Notes: generated by a model not told the origin, from the letters alone. A stretch of DNA of 64,000 bases from Paraburkholderia kururiensis (GCF_034424375.1 NZ_CP139965.1:1116001-1180000), one strand, 5' to 3'. Shown: positions 42,440-51,133, numbered from the stretch's first letter. Program-made: numbers and translations.

Positions 42440-43330
42440 CTACCCCTTCAGCACGAGCGACGCTTCCGGGTATTGGTCGCAGATAAAGTCGACGAAGGCG
42501 CGGACCTTCGGCGGAGGAAGGCGTCGCGACGTATGCAAGACCCAGAGCGCCGTTTCCACGCCTGAGACCGTGCCCCATTGCACCAGCTCGCCGCGCGTGA
42601 GCTGATTCCATGCGATGGACTGCGGCAGCAGAGCCGCGCCGGCGCCGGTCACCGCGGCGTCGCGAATCATCAGGAACGACGAAAGCCGCAGCCGTGGAAT
42701 GGGCTGTATGACGAGCCGCCCTTCATCAAGGGTCCAGTGAGTGGGTTCGAAGTTCGAAAACACGATGGCCGGAACGGACGTGGCCTCGCCTTTGGCTCTC
42801 GCGCGAGGCTTGGGCATGGGTACGGAAGGCGCGGCTACGACGACGAGCCTGTCTTTGGCGAAGCATCGGCCTACGAGGCTGGTGTCCGGGCTCGGATTGA
42901 TGCGGATGGCCACGTCGAACTGCTCCTCGACGAGGTCCACCATGCGGTCTTCCGCTACCAGCTCGATCGTGACTTCCGGGTAGGCTGCGCAGAATTGCGC
43001 GCAAATGTGCCCCATCGCGAGGTGCGAGAACAGCGACGGCGCCGCGATACGCAGGCGTCCGCGCGGCGCCGCGAGTCCTTCGCGCGCAGCCGTCATGGCC
43101 TCGGCCACCTCGTGCATCGGCCCTTCGGTGCGGGTCATCAGCATCTGGCCGGCTTCCGTGAGTTTCAGGCCGCGGGCACCGCGCTCGATGAGCCGCACGC
43201 CCAGTTCCTCTTCCAGGTCGGCGATGCGTCGCGACAAGGTCGCCTTCGACTTGCCGCTCGCGCGGCTCGCCTTCCCGAGTCCTCCGTGGGTTGCCACCAA
43301 CGCGAAGTCGGCGAGCGCGTTCAGGTCCAT
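42440..43330 (-). CDS. LysR-family regulator
   Basis: A 296-residue LysR protein with MDLNALADFALVATHGGLGK at the start, the recognition region SKATLSRRIADLEEELG and a full effector domain (GRLRIAAPSLFSHLAMG onwards). It belongs to the common CrgA/DhcR-like subgroup. It is divergent from the zinc-type oxidoreductase gene at 43434, a frequent pair in which the regulator controls the enzyme in response to quinones or other electrophiles (inference). Confidence 0.88.
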   Translation of the reverse strand: MDLNALADFALVATHGGLGKASRASGKSKATLSRRIADLEEELGVRLIERGARGLKLTEAGQMLMTRTEGPMHEVAEAMTAAREGLAAPRGRLRIAAPSLFSHLAMGHICAQFCAAYPEVTIELVAEDRMVDLVEEQFDVAIRINPSPDTSLVGRCFAKDRLVVVAAPSVPMPKPRARAKGEATSVPAIVFSNFEPTHWTLDEGRLVIQPIPRLRLSSFLMIRDAAVTGAGAALLPQSIAWNQLTRGELVQWGTVSGVETALWVLHTSRRLPPPKVRAFVDFICDQYPEASLVLKG

Positions 43331-43345
43331 GATGTTCCATATTTG

Positions 43346-43365
43346 AAACGAGCAGTCTCGATTTT
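43346..43365. promoter_or_regulatory. Imperfect dyad in the LysR-oxidoreductase gap
   Basis: GAAACGAG-CAGT-CTCGATTTTC contains the exact dyad CGAG-CAGT-CTCG (43350-43361) with partly matching A/T flanks. It is in the 103-nt divergent gap, 20-35 nt before the LysR start, and is a plausible LysR binding site. Confidence 0.35.
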
Positions 43366-43433
43366 CGCGTCTTTGTTTTATGTATGCAACGGCCTATCTT
43401 GTCCTCACCGCAACCTGATATGAGGAACCTGAA

Positions 43434-44369
43434 ATGAACACGACTCAACGCGCTGTACTGATCCGGGCCTATGGCGGCGCGGATGCCGTCGAAGTGGGCG
43501 AGACCGCCACACCTGAAGCCGGGCTTGGGCAAGTGCTCGTCCGCGTTCGCGCTGCCGGCGTGAACGGCATCGACTGGAAAATCCGTGAGGGCTACGTTCG
43601 CGATGCCTTCCCGCTTCAACTGCCCGCCGTGCTGGGCATCGAACTGGCGGGCGTGGTGGAGGCCGTGGGCCCCGGCGTCGCGCGCTTCAAGGCGGGCGAC
43701 CGCGTCATGGGCCCGCTGGGACGCCCCGGCGCCTACGCCGACTTCGTGACCGTGGACGAAGCCAACCTGTCGCGCACACCCGATGCACTCGACGACGTCC
43801 ACGCCGCCGCGATTCCGGTGGCCGCCGTGGCGGCCTGGCAGAGCCTGCATCACGCCGGCCCGATCCGCGCGGGGCAGCGCATCCTGATCCACGGCGCGGC
43901 GGGCGGACTGGGGGGCTACGCCGTGCAGTACGCGAAGCGCGCGGGCGCCGAGGTTTTCGCGACGGCGTCGACCGCTCACGTCGATTACGTGCGCAGCCTC
44001 GGCGCCGACCACGTGATCGACTACCGCACTCAACGTTTCGAGGACGTGGCGACCGACATCGATCTGGTGCTCGACTACGTCGGCGGCGAAGTGCTCGACC
44101 GCTCGTGGCAGGTGCTTACGCCGAACGGCGCGATCGTCGGCACGACTTCGCCGGACATCCTGGCGCGCACGCCGGCGGGCCGTCGCGGCCTGTGGTTCAT
44201 CAACACGCCGGACGCGGCGCTGCTGGAGCAACTGGCAGGCGAGGTCGCGAACGGCACGCTGAAGTCGACGGTGAGCGAGGTGGTGGGTTTCGCGGATTTG
44301 CCCGCCGCCATCGAGCGTAATCGCACCGGCTCGCGCATCGGCAAGGTGGTGGCGGAGTTTTCGCGCTAA
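43434..44369 (+). CDS. NADP-dependent quinone oxidoreductase-like enzyme (MDR superfamily)
   Basis: A 311-residue medium-chain reductase without the zinc-ligand cysteines: RVRAAGVNGIDWKIREGY near the start, LGIELAGVVEAVGPGV, and the NADP-binding motif HGAAGGLGGYAVQYAK around residue 150. This is the zeta-crystallin/quinone reductase branch. AGGAACC precedes the ATG by 7 nt. It is divergent from a LysR gene. It reduces quinones or enones in related proteins; the native substrate is not known. Confidence 0.88.
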   Translation: MNTTQRAVLIRAYGGADAVEVGETATPEAGLGQVLVRVRAAGVNGIDWKIREGYVRDAFPLQLPAVLGIELAGVVEAVGPGVARFKAGDRVMGPLGRPGAYADFVTVDEANLSRTPDALDDVHAAAIPVAAVAAWQSLHHAGPIRAGQRILIHGAAGGLGGYAVQYAKRAGAEVFATASTAHVDYVRSLGADHVIDYRTQRFEDVATDIDLVLDYVGGEVLDRSWQVLTPNGAIVGTTSPDILARTPAGRRGLWFINTPDAALLEQLAGEVANGTLKSTVSEVVGFADLPAAIERNRTGSRIGKVVAEFSR

Positions 44370-44370
44370 C

Positions 44371-44632
44371 GCAATATTTACGTTTTCGAGTGACGAGAGC
44401 AGGCTGCGACAGCACGGATGGCGATAGTAGTGAAAAGCGACTGCCTTACCGTCCCGGCCGGTAAACCTTCCGCAACCGTCGGCAATCGTGGTGGGCTCGT
44501 GCTTATCGCAGATGGCATCGTCGCCCTAACGGGCAAGCGGTCGACCCAGGACCTCGAACGGGGCGACCCGCTGGCAACTTTGCCGCCTTTTTTCAGCTTG
44601 TTGCCTTGATGGATGGCAGCATTGATGTTCAC
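44371..44632 (-). pseudogene. PAAR-domain (type VI secretion spike tip) pseudogene
   Basis: Starting at GTG 44632 on the minus strand the frame reads MNINAAIHQGNKLKKGGKV. A missing base near 44562 moves the continuation to another frame: PFEVLGRPLAR, an in-frame TAG stop, then GDDAICDKHEPTTIADGCG and RFTGRDGKAVAFHYYR and a terminal SLLSSLENVNIA. Joined, these give the PAAR layout (GxxxxxGGKV...GRPLARxGD..CxxH...TTI..G......DGKxVA). It therefore carries one frameshift and one nonsense codon and is dead unless decoded unusually. It lies just downstream of the immunity gene on the same strand. Confidence 0.68.
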
Positions 44633-44656
44633 ATTACTAAATTGGCGGCTGAGCGA

Positions 44657-45127
44657 TTATTGCTTCAGACGCACCAGACGAGTGGCGCATACCTTAGGGA
44701 CACTTTGATCCCAAATGGTACTTAAAAGGCGCCGTCTTTTTTTATCGATCTTTAAATTAATAAACTCATCTCCACATCGCGGCGCCGGGTACCGCTCCAC
44801 AAATTTATTTGACAAGGGAGAAAACGTAAAAATCCTGTAAATCGAATAAACCCCCAGCCCGTCGTCCACATGCCACACGGCAAATCCAAGGTGCCCACTA
44901 AAATCATAATCGTCAATGTCGATGTGTGTTGATTTTTCTGTATCAATATTCACGGCGTGTCTATTGATTTTGCCGCCGCCATCTACTTCCCAGGTTAATG
45001 TGGCGCCATTCGTTTTAACTGCCGCCTTAACCCCTGGTGCAGGTGAAAAGATGTGCTCATTTTCAGCGGAGTTTGCCGAAAAAGAGATAAGCGGAAATAT
45101 CAAAAAGATAAATTTGATTATTTTCAT
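44657..45127 (-). CDS. Putative periplasmic immunity protein (XAC2610-like)
   Basis: A 156-residue protein with a Sec signal peptide (MKIIKFIFLIFPLISFSANSA). The mature part is beta-rich, and its core DIDDYDFSGHLGFAVW, followed by YSIYRIFTFSPLSNKF, resembles XAC2610-type proteins, one of which is the immunity partner of a GH19-type antibacterial effector in Xanthomonas. The ATG is 3 nt after the effector stop, and its GGAG ribosome site lies within the last effector codons, so the two are translationally coupled. GC is about 40% in hand-counted lines, far below the roughly 65% of the surroundings. Protection of the periplasm from the effector's lysozyme-like domain is the proposed role. Confidence 0.68.
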   Translation of the reverse strand: MKIIKFIFLIFPLISFSANSAENEHIFSPAPGVKAAVKTNGATLTWEVDGGGKINRHAVNIDTEKSTHIDIDDYDFSGHLGFAVWHVDDGLGVYSIYRIFTFSPLSNKFVERYPAPRCGDEFINLKIDKKRRRLLSTIWDQSVPKVCATRLVRLKQ

Positions 45128-45130
45128 TAA

Positions 45131-47476
45131 TTACTCCGGCCTCAGCATCGACGCGACAATTGCACTTTTCGGGTGGGGAGGGGTAATATGCATTGTTTCC
45201 GACGTATCCAGTCCATCGCCCAATATTCTTAGTGTATATGCCGAATACGCCTGTCTTTCATAATACCCATTTCCACCTCCATTTACCAGGCGATTTATAA
45301 AGCCAACCGATGACGCCGAGTAATTTTCATCTGCAATGCGATTGATGCTTGTCCCTTGTGAGAAAGTCTTCGATACCCAATAGAAGCCGCCGGAATCGCA
45401 AGCATATTCCGGATTTTCAGCCACTGTGTCCGGATCGTAGCGAGGATGCCAAAGCATTAATTGGCCTCCATCATTCGGATTGGCTGAATAGTGGTGTGAT
45501 GTGGTCGTAATTCTAGACGTAACTCCTACCATTCTTTCAATATATGATCCGCTATTGTCAGGAAGGGCGCGATATTTTCCGTACACCTCAAAATTGCCAG
45601 CCCATGTAAGCTGCATCACGCCGCGCCCATAAAACGGGCCATAGTATTGAGTCGCGGGATTTGCAGCCGAATATCGACCAAACCCCCATTCGTGCATAAG
45701 ACGTCTGCTACCGCCAAGGTTGCGCCACTGCGCGGTTTCCAGCAGGATCTGAGCCAAAAACATAGCAATTCGATTCGGATTGCTACCAAGATATTTTCTA
45801 AGACACCTATTCAGCGAAGCGACATGATTTTCGACACGTTGGCGCGCGATGGCCAACGTTATCCTATATGTATCGTCATTTGTAGCGATGGCTCTTCGCG
45901 GACTGCCAGCCTGCGTATAGAACGGATAGCGAGGAAACGTGGCAGCCAACTCGTCGTGGGTTAGCCACCCACACTTCCTGAAGTGCCGGATAAACGCGAG
46001 CGGATGGAAAAACCAGAGCTTCTGCCCCGCAGGCAACCCCGTCACGTCCCAGAACTGCAGTTCCTTGAGGTACTTCAGAAAATCCTCGTAGCCCTTCCGG
46101 TTGCCGTGATAGAACCCGCCTTCGTCGAGCAGCTTCGCGAAGCGCGTCTCGTTGTGCGTGCTATCCCATTCGCTCGGCGCGTTGCAGATGAATCCGCGCA
46201 GGGCCCGACGTACCTCCTCATGGCCCTTCACATAGTACGAAAGTGCGTCTGCCTTCTGGACTTCAGTGGCTTCCTTCACGACTGTGGACGGCTCGCTGGC
46301 CGCAGCGTCCCTGACGAGCTTCTTCAACAGGTCGACATCGCACAGGCCGTCACTGACAAAAGGTGTATTGCCGTCGCTGATCTTCTGCCAGCCCATGAAA
46401 GACGGGAAATCCGCGTCAGACAGCTTTTTGACCTCTGCCCTGCTGATATCGATGTAACCCTGCTTCCCCGTGTCGTAGGGTATCTGCACCCACGTCGCAC
46501 GGGCTGCCTCCGGGAGGGTCGCAGGCGTTGAAAGAATGCGCCCGAAGCGCAGCATCTCGTAACCGTCGCTGGGGCAGGCTTCGTAGAGCGCCGTTGCGCG
46601 ATGGTACAGATCGTATTCGTAGTCCTTCTCCTCGACCGGCGCGGATGTGAGCAGCGTGCGCGAGCCGTCCGCCGCAATGCTCCAGACGTTGGTGTACTTC
46701 GCTCCCTTGCTGAAGTACATCTCCACGGCAAGTGGCAGGGCATTCGTGCCTGCGTAGCCCGCCTTGAAAGCGATGCCGTGGAGTTTGCCGTGTGCGTCCG
46801 TTCCCTGAGGCAATGCGTAAAACTGCTGCCCCGCAGGAATGGTGAACCAGGTATGCCCCCAGCAGTCCTGGGTGGTCGCCGTCGCTGGCGACGCCACTCC
46901 GAGTTGCGTGTGCCCGAAATACGCTTCGAAATCGCCCGGCGTCATGAAGATCTCGAAGTGCATGTAGGTGACACCCTGATAGCGCCCGAGAAAACCCAGC
47001 ACATCCTTGCGCCGCACCTTCTGGTCATTCCCCTTCGCCGTGGGCGTGACCTTCCCCTGGGTATCCTGCCCGGACGGATTTTGCAGGAACGCCGGTAGCT
47101 GGGTCCCGTCGTGTCCGAACGTGTGGTATTCAGCAAGCGGCAGCAGGTGCATGTAGAGCGAATAGAACGTCAGCGCGCGTCCGTCGCCGGTTTCGGTGGA
47201 GTGTTTGAGCAGCACGAAGCCCGCGTTGCCGTTGCCGTCATCCATCGCATGCTGGCAGACGCGGTATGCCACCACCTCGCCGTCGGCGATGGCATGGACC
47301 GGACCGTGCACGTCCGGCGCAAGATGGGCGCCGCAATGCCAGGTCCGGTCGGCTGCGATCGGATAAATACCGTGCGCCAGTTCGAATTTGTCGACGGCAT
47401 CCATCATGGGGTCAGGCTTGGACGCGTCACTGGACGTCAGGCCCGATGCGGGCAGAAAGGGCGGGCTGATGATCAT
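45131..47476 (-). CDS. Putative antibacterial peptidoglycan hydrolase effector (M23-like + GH19-like)
   Basis: A 781-residue protein without a signal peptide. Residues 35-190 resemble an M23/LytM endopeptidase (WHCGAHLAPD with His48, SLYMHL with His110, YMHFEIF with His173), but the metal-ligand Asp is His51 and the first His of H-x-H is Tyr171, so activity is doubtful. About 282-346 is SH3-like; 375-515 is a helical linker. Residues 525-740 are GH19/lysozyme-like: LLETAQWR (Glu580), HEWGFGRY (Glu596) and GPFYGRGVMQLTW (613-625). DNA for the last 250 residues is about 42% GC, the N-terminal part about 55% (hand-counted lines). It lies between a vgrG scar and a PAAR pseudogene, and immunity follows by 3 nt. 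Secretion by a type VI system is inferred. Confidence 0.75.
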   Translation of the reverse strand: MIISPPFLPASGLTSSDASKPDPMMDAVDKFELAHGIYPIAADRTWHCGAHLAPDVHGPVHAIADGEVVAYRVCQHAMDDGNGNAGFVLLKHSTETGDGRALTFYSLYMHLLPLAEYHTFGHDGTQLPAFLQNPSGQDTQGKVTPTAKGNDQKVRRKDVLGFLGRYQGVTYMHFEIFMTPGDFEAYFGHTQLGVASPATATTQDCWGHTWFTIPAGQQFYALPQGTDAHGKLHGIAFKAGYAGTNALPLAVEMYFSKGAKYTNVWSIAADGSRTLLTSAPVEEKDYEYDLYHRATALYEACPSDGYEMLRFGRILSTPATLPEAARATWVQIPYDTGKQGYIDISRAEVKKLSDADFPSFMGWQKISDGNTPFVSDGLCDVDLLKKLVRDAAASEPSTVVKEATEVQKADALSYYVKGHEEVRRALRGFICNAPSEWDSTHNETRFAKLLDEGGFYHGNRKGYEDFLKYLKELQFWDVTGLPAGQKLWFFHPLAFIRHFRKCGWLTHDELAATFPRYPFYTQAGSPRRAIATNDDTYRITLAIARQRVENHVASLNRCLRKYLGSNPNRIAMFLAQILLETAQWRNLGGSRRLMHEWGFGRYSAANPATQYYGPFYGRGVMQLTWAGNFEVYGKYRALPDNSGSYIERMVGVTSRITTTSHHYSANPNDGGQLMLWHPRYDPDTVAENPEYACDSGGFYWVSKTFSQGTSINRIADENYSASSVGFINRLVNGGGNGYYERQAYSAYTLRILGDGLDTSETMHITPPHPKSAIVASMLRPE

Positions 47477-47482
47477 GACGTG

Positions 47483-47713
47483 TCAGTTCGTATGGGGAGG
47501 ACGGTCGTTGACCTGGAGATCGCTTTTCGGCAGGACAGGCAACGGCGTCGGCACGTTGTCGGGGCCGACGAACGTGAAAGAGGCCTTCCCGCACATTGAG
47601 CCGAGCACTGTGAAGTCGCGCTCCTGACTGCCGATCCACAGCCTGAGATGCTGGGTCAGGCGCGCGCCCGGGTGGAGCAGTGCATTAGTAAAACGCTTTG
47701 CGGAAGTATTCAT
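47483..47713 (-). pseudogene. vgrG scar: N- and C-terminal ends joined by an internal deletion
   Basis: A 76-codon frame whose first part, ALLHPGARLTQHLRLW, resembles the N-terminus of VgrG spike proteins, while the remainder, GKASFTFVGPDNVPTPLP followed by VLPKSDLQVNDRPPHT, resembles the extreme C-terminus of VgrG after the DUF2345 region. The several hundred codons that normally lie between are absent. It stops 6 nt before the effector start, exactly where vgrG sits in intact vgrG-effector operons. It may still be translated as a short peptide and aid effector translation. The assignment is by pattern only. Confidence 0.5.
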
Positions 47714-47911
47714 TCCACGCATTCCCATCCGGTTTAAAGGAGCGATGCGAAGCCGATTAATTCGCAACGTTTTAGGCCGGATAAACCTACCGGGAACGGA
47801 ACGGAATATTGTCAATAATGGTCAATGTGCGCTGTCTGCCTTTGCAGCGTGCGGTCATGCCGCGCGGAAGCCACGTTCAGTGCATGTCTTGTTAAGAGCG
47901 GCCAACGCAAG

Positions 47912-48246
47912 TTATCCGCGAAGCGTGAAACAGATGAGAGCAGCGGCTAGGGAGAACAATGCGACATGAATGTCGAGCCGACGCTCGAAATGAATATGCG
48001 GTTTGCCGGATCCGGCAAACCAGGCATGCGTGTGCTCGATGATCCGGCGATGGCTTCCAAACTACTCCTTGTTTCCACATTTCCGCAGGCGATACGAGCC
48101 GCAATTCCGCGCGGCTCAGGTAGCGCCCGTACCGGGCAAAGTCATAGCGCTTGTCCGCATGCGGTTTGTCCGGACATTTGCGGCGCTGACCATTCAGCCT
48201 TGACACCGCTGGGATGGCATCGGCCAGGTATGGCGCTCCCGGCTTG
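47912..48246 (-). mobile_element. IS5-family transposase remnant (C-terminal part, frameshifted)
   Basis: Minus-strand reading gives AIPAVSRLNGQRRKCPDK then PHADKRYDFARYGRYLSR, then after a frame change GIAARIACGNVET, then after another HRRIIEHTHAWFAGSGK and PHIHFERRLDIHVALFSL, ending at the stop complement of TTA 47912-47914. These are consecutive pieces of an IS5/IS427-type DDE transposase C-terminus (HADKGYD, RRGxE, RHRWVVERTHAW, RYERR). At least two frameshifts and the missing 5' part make it inactive. No terminal inverted repeats were found. Confidence 0.72.
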
Positions 48247-48414
48247 ATGCCTAGGTTGTGTTGCGACGCGACGCCCGTGCTAGTAGAGATCGACGAAGCT
48301 GCCCGCGAAGGGTTCGTGGCCTCGTTCGATCGTGCATCTTTTGTAGCCTGGACAAACCGATATCAAGGCGGACCGCCTGCGCATTGCATCCACCCGGTTT
48401 ATCCGACGCCCCCC

Positions 48415-49176
48415 TCACTTCCCCCCCGTCACATCGAGAAACGTGCCGGTAATGAACGACGCCTCTGCACTCGCCAGCCACAAGATGGCGCGCGCCACTT
48501 CTTCGGGCTGGCCGCCTCGGCCCATCGGGATGGAGTCCTTCACGCGATCCACGCGTCCCGGCTCGCCGCCGCTCGCATGCATCTCGGTGTAGATGTGCCC
48601 GGGACGAACGCAGTTCACGCGTATCCCCTCGCGGGCCACTTCTTTTGCGAAACCGGTCGTGAAGGTCTCCAGCGCGCCCTTCGACGCAGCGTAGTCCACG
48701 TATTCGTTCGGGCTGCCCAGCCGCGCCGATGCCGACGACACGTTGATCACCACGCCGCCCCTTCCTTCGTGACGCAGCGACATTCGCCTGGCCGCTTGCT
48801 GCGCGCACAGAATCGGGCCGATCGCGTTGACCGCGAAGATGCGCTGCATGCGCTCGAAGGCGAGATCTTCCAGCCGCGACTGCCGCGCGATGATCGCGGC
48901 GTTGTTCACGAGCACGTCGATGCGGCCGAAGTCGCGGTCGATTGCGGCGAATAGCTGGGCCACCTGTTCCGGGTCCGCGCTGTCCGCGCGCACGGCGAGC
49001 GCGCGGCGGCCCAGCGCTTCCACGTCGGCGGCCACCGCGCGCGCGGCGGATTCGTTGGCAACGTAGCTGATCGCCACGTCGTAGCCTTGTGCCGCCGCAA
49101 GACGCGCGGTGGCCGCGCCTACGCCGCGGCTTGCGCCCGTAATCAGAATGAGCGGTGCCTGAGAGACGGTATTCAT
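48415..49176 (-). CDS. Short-chain dehydrogenase/reductase (SDR)
   Basis: A 253-residue classical SDR: cofactor motif TGASRGVGAATARLA (about 13-27), VNNAAII at about 87-93, catalytic Ser in INVSSASARLG, Tyr-x3-Lys in YVDYAASKGALE, and the C-terminal SFITGTFLDVTGG. A second in-frame start five codons upstream (49191) exists; 49176 is chosen for the AAGG upstream. The residues after the cofactor motif (ISYVANES) suggest NADP(H) preference. It is followed upstream by an EamA gene 47 nt away on the same strand. Confidence 0.88.
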   Translation of the reverse strand: MNTVSQAPLILITGASRGVGAATARLAAAQGYDVAISYVANESAARAVAADVEALGRRALAVRADSADPEQVAQLFAAIDRDFGRIDVLVNNAAIIARQSRLEDLAFERMQRIFAVNAIGPILCAQQAARRMSLRHEGRGGVVINVSSASARLGSPNEYVDYAASKGALETFTTGFAKEVAREGIRVNCVRPGHIYTEMHASGGEPGRVDRVKDSIPMGRGGQPEEVARAILWLASAEASFITGTFLDVTGGK

Positions 49177-49223
49177 CGAGCGAACCTTCATGGGAAGTGG
49201 AAAGACGTTTCGGGGCTGCGACG

Positions 49224-50066
49224 TCAAAGCCCCAGACACACCGCGCCGGCCGCGACGACCACGCAGGCAAGCCAGCGCGTGGGGCTGACCGCTTCGCGCA
49301 GAAACACGCGACCGATCAGCACCGCGAACACCACACTGGTCTCGCGCAACGCCGACACCGCGCCCATCGCGCCCGACTGCAGCGCCCAGATCACGATGCC
49401 GTACGCCGCAATCGAAACGAGGCCGCCCGCCAGCGACAACGCGACCGAGAGCGGCTCCGCGCGTAGGGGCGCCCAAAGCGGCGCGAGCCCGCGCGTCGCG
49501 ACGAACAGCACGGGCATCAGCGCGTAGAACAGGAACATCCAGGCGGTGTAGCTAAGCGGCTCTGCGTCGGACAACCTCACGCCGACGCCGTCGATCACCG
49601 TATAGACCGCGATGGTCGCGCCCGTCGTGAGTGCGGCGAGCGCGCCCGCGCGCGACACGTGACGCCCCTGCAACGCGATGGCGATGATGCCGCCCGACAC
49701 CATCGCGATGCCGAGCGCGTGCAAGGGGCCAATCGCTTCATGCGCGAAGAGCGCCGCGCCGAGCGTGACGAGCAGCGGCGACGAGCCGCGCGCGATGGGA
49801 TACGCGAGCGCGAGGTCGCTGCGGCGATACGAGCGCACGAGGCTCACGTTGTAGAAGATGTGCACGAGCCCCGACGCGACGATGTAGGGCCACGAGGCGC
49901 TGGCCGGCCGCGGACTGAACACGATGACGAGCGCGGAGACTGCCGCGATGGCGATGCTCATCCACGTCATGGACCAGAACCGGTCGCGGTTGCCGTGCAG
50001 CATCGCGTTCCAGCTGGCATGGAGCACCGCTGCAAAGAGCACGATACCGCCGGTGTAACTGAGCAT
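49224..50066 (-). CDS. EamA/DMT-family transporter
   Basis: A 280-residue protein with 10 predicted helices in two repeated EamA halves, MLSYTGGIVLFAAVLHASWN at the start and SALRETSVVFAVLIGRVFLRE in the second half. Members export amino acids or metabolites. It is co-directional with the SDR gene. ATG 50066 gives the usual N-terminus; the extra upstream frame is not helix-like. A LysR gene lies divergently 154 nt away. Confidence 0.85.
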   Translation of the reverse strand: MLSYTGGIVLFAAVLHASWNAMLHGNRDRFWSMTWMSIAIAAVSALVIVFSPRPASASWPYIVASGLVHIFYNVSLVRSYRRSDLALAYPIARGSSPLLVTLGAALFAHEAIGPLHALGIAMVSGGIIAIALQGRHVSRAGALAALTTGATIAVYTVIDGVGVRLSDAEPLSYTAWMFLFYALMPVLFVATRGLAPLWAPLRAEPLSVALSLAGGLVSIAAYGIVIWALQSGAMGAVSALRETSVVFAVLIGRVFLREAVSPTRWLACVVVAAGAVCLGL

Positions 50067-50220
50067 CTGAATTTCGGGCCGATAAGGCGGGCAAACGGAG
50101 CGGAAGAGGGACCAGCACTGCACGGGAAAGAATATCTATCTTGGCCGCCCGCAACAAACCAGATAAATTGCCATGTCGCGTTAGAAAAACTCCCGCCATA
50201 ACGTTGCCGATGTCTCGCCG

Positions 50221-51111
50221 ATGAAAAAGGTATTGCCGCCGCTCAACGCCTTGCGCGCCTTCGAGGCAGCGGGGCGCCTCGGCAGCTTCAAGGAAGCCGC
50301 CGCGGAGCTGCACGTGACGCAAGGCGCCGTGAGCCAGCACGTGCGGCTGCTCGAAACGTGGCTTGGCGCGCCGCTGTTCGAACGGCACAACCGCCGCGTA
50401 AAGCTCACGCCCGCAGCGAAGGACTATCTGGAGAAAGTCGGCCCGCTGTTCGAGCAGCTCGCGCAGGCGACGGCGAGATACGGCCTGCCGGAAACCGTGT
50501 CGCGCACGCTCTCGGTGAACGCGCCCGCCACGTTCACGCTGCGCTGGCTGGTGCCGCGGCTCGCGACATTCCGCGCCGGGCATCCCGACGTGGAGGTTGC
50601 GGTGGAGACGTCGAACGGGCCGCTGGAGAGCTTGAAAGAGGACTACGACGTCGTGATCCGGGGTGGTCCGGACACGTTCTACGGCTATTCGATGCGGCCG
50701 TTTCTTTCCGAGGAGCGGTTGCCCGTCTGTAGTCCCGCGTTGTTGGAGCGGCTGCCGCTGCGCGTGCCGGGCGACTTGCGACAGCACACGTTGCTGCACA
50801 CGTCGAGCCTTCCGCGGCTTTGGCCCGACTGGCTGGCAAGCGTGCAGCTTCCCGCATTGAGGCCGGCCGCCGCCTTGACCTTCGACCACTTCTATCTGAC
50901 CTTGCAGGCGGCCATCGACGGCATCGGCATCGCGATGGGTCCCACGGCGCTGGTCTCCGACGATCTTGCCGCAGGCCGGCTCGTCGCGCCGTTCGACGGT
51001 CCGCGTCTGCCGTCGCGCAGCTATTGCACGTACGTTGCGGACACCAAGGTTGGCGACGAGCGCGTCGTGCTGTTCCGTTCGTGGCTGGAGCAGCAGGGAC
51101 GCGCTTCGTGA
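50221..51111 (+). CDS. LysR-family regulator (GcvA-like)
   Basis: A 296-residue LysR protein beginning MKKVLPPLNALRAFEAAGRLGSF with the following AAAELHVTQGAVSQHVRLLE, the GcvA/TrpI subgroup signature, and a full effector domain. It is divergent from the EamA-SDR pair and probably controls it; convergent with the lipoate/biotin ligase gene (22-nt gap). Confidence 0.88.
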   Translation: MKKVLPPLNALRAFEAAGRLGSFKEAAAELHVTQGAVSQHVRLLETWLGAPLFERHNRRVKLTPAAKDYLEKVGPLFEQLAQATARYGLPETVSRTLSVNAPATFTLRWLVPRLATFRAGHPDVEVAVETSNGPLESLKEDYDVVIRGGPDTFYGYSMRPFLSEERLPVCSPALLERLPLRVPGDLRQHTLLHTSSLPRLWPDWLASVQLPALRPAAALTFDHFYLTLQAAIDGIGIAMGPTALVSDDLAAGRLVAPFDGPRLPSRSYCTYVADTKVGDERVVLFRSWLEQQGRAS

Positions 51112-51133
51112 AGCGTGGGGCTCGCGTGGTGTC

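Noticed and set aside
44418..44609. 63-codon plus-strand frame
   Set aside because: It is antisense to the PAAR pseudogene and has no recognisable domain.
48247..48414. Continuation of the IS5-type transposase to its 5' end
   Set aside because: No frame in this stretch gives recognisable N-terminal transposase sequence, and no terminal inverted repeat was visible.
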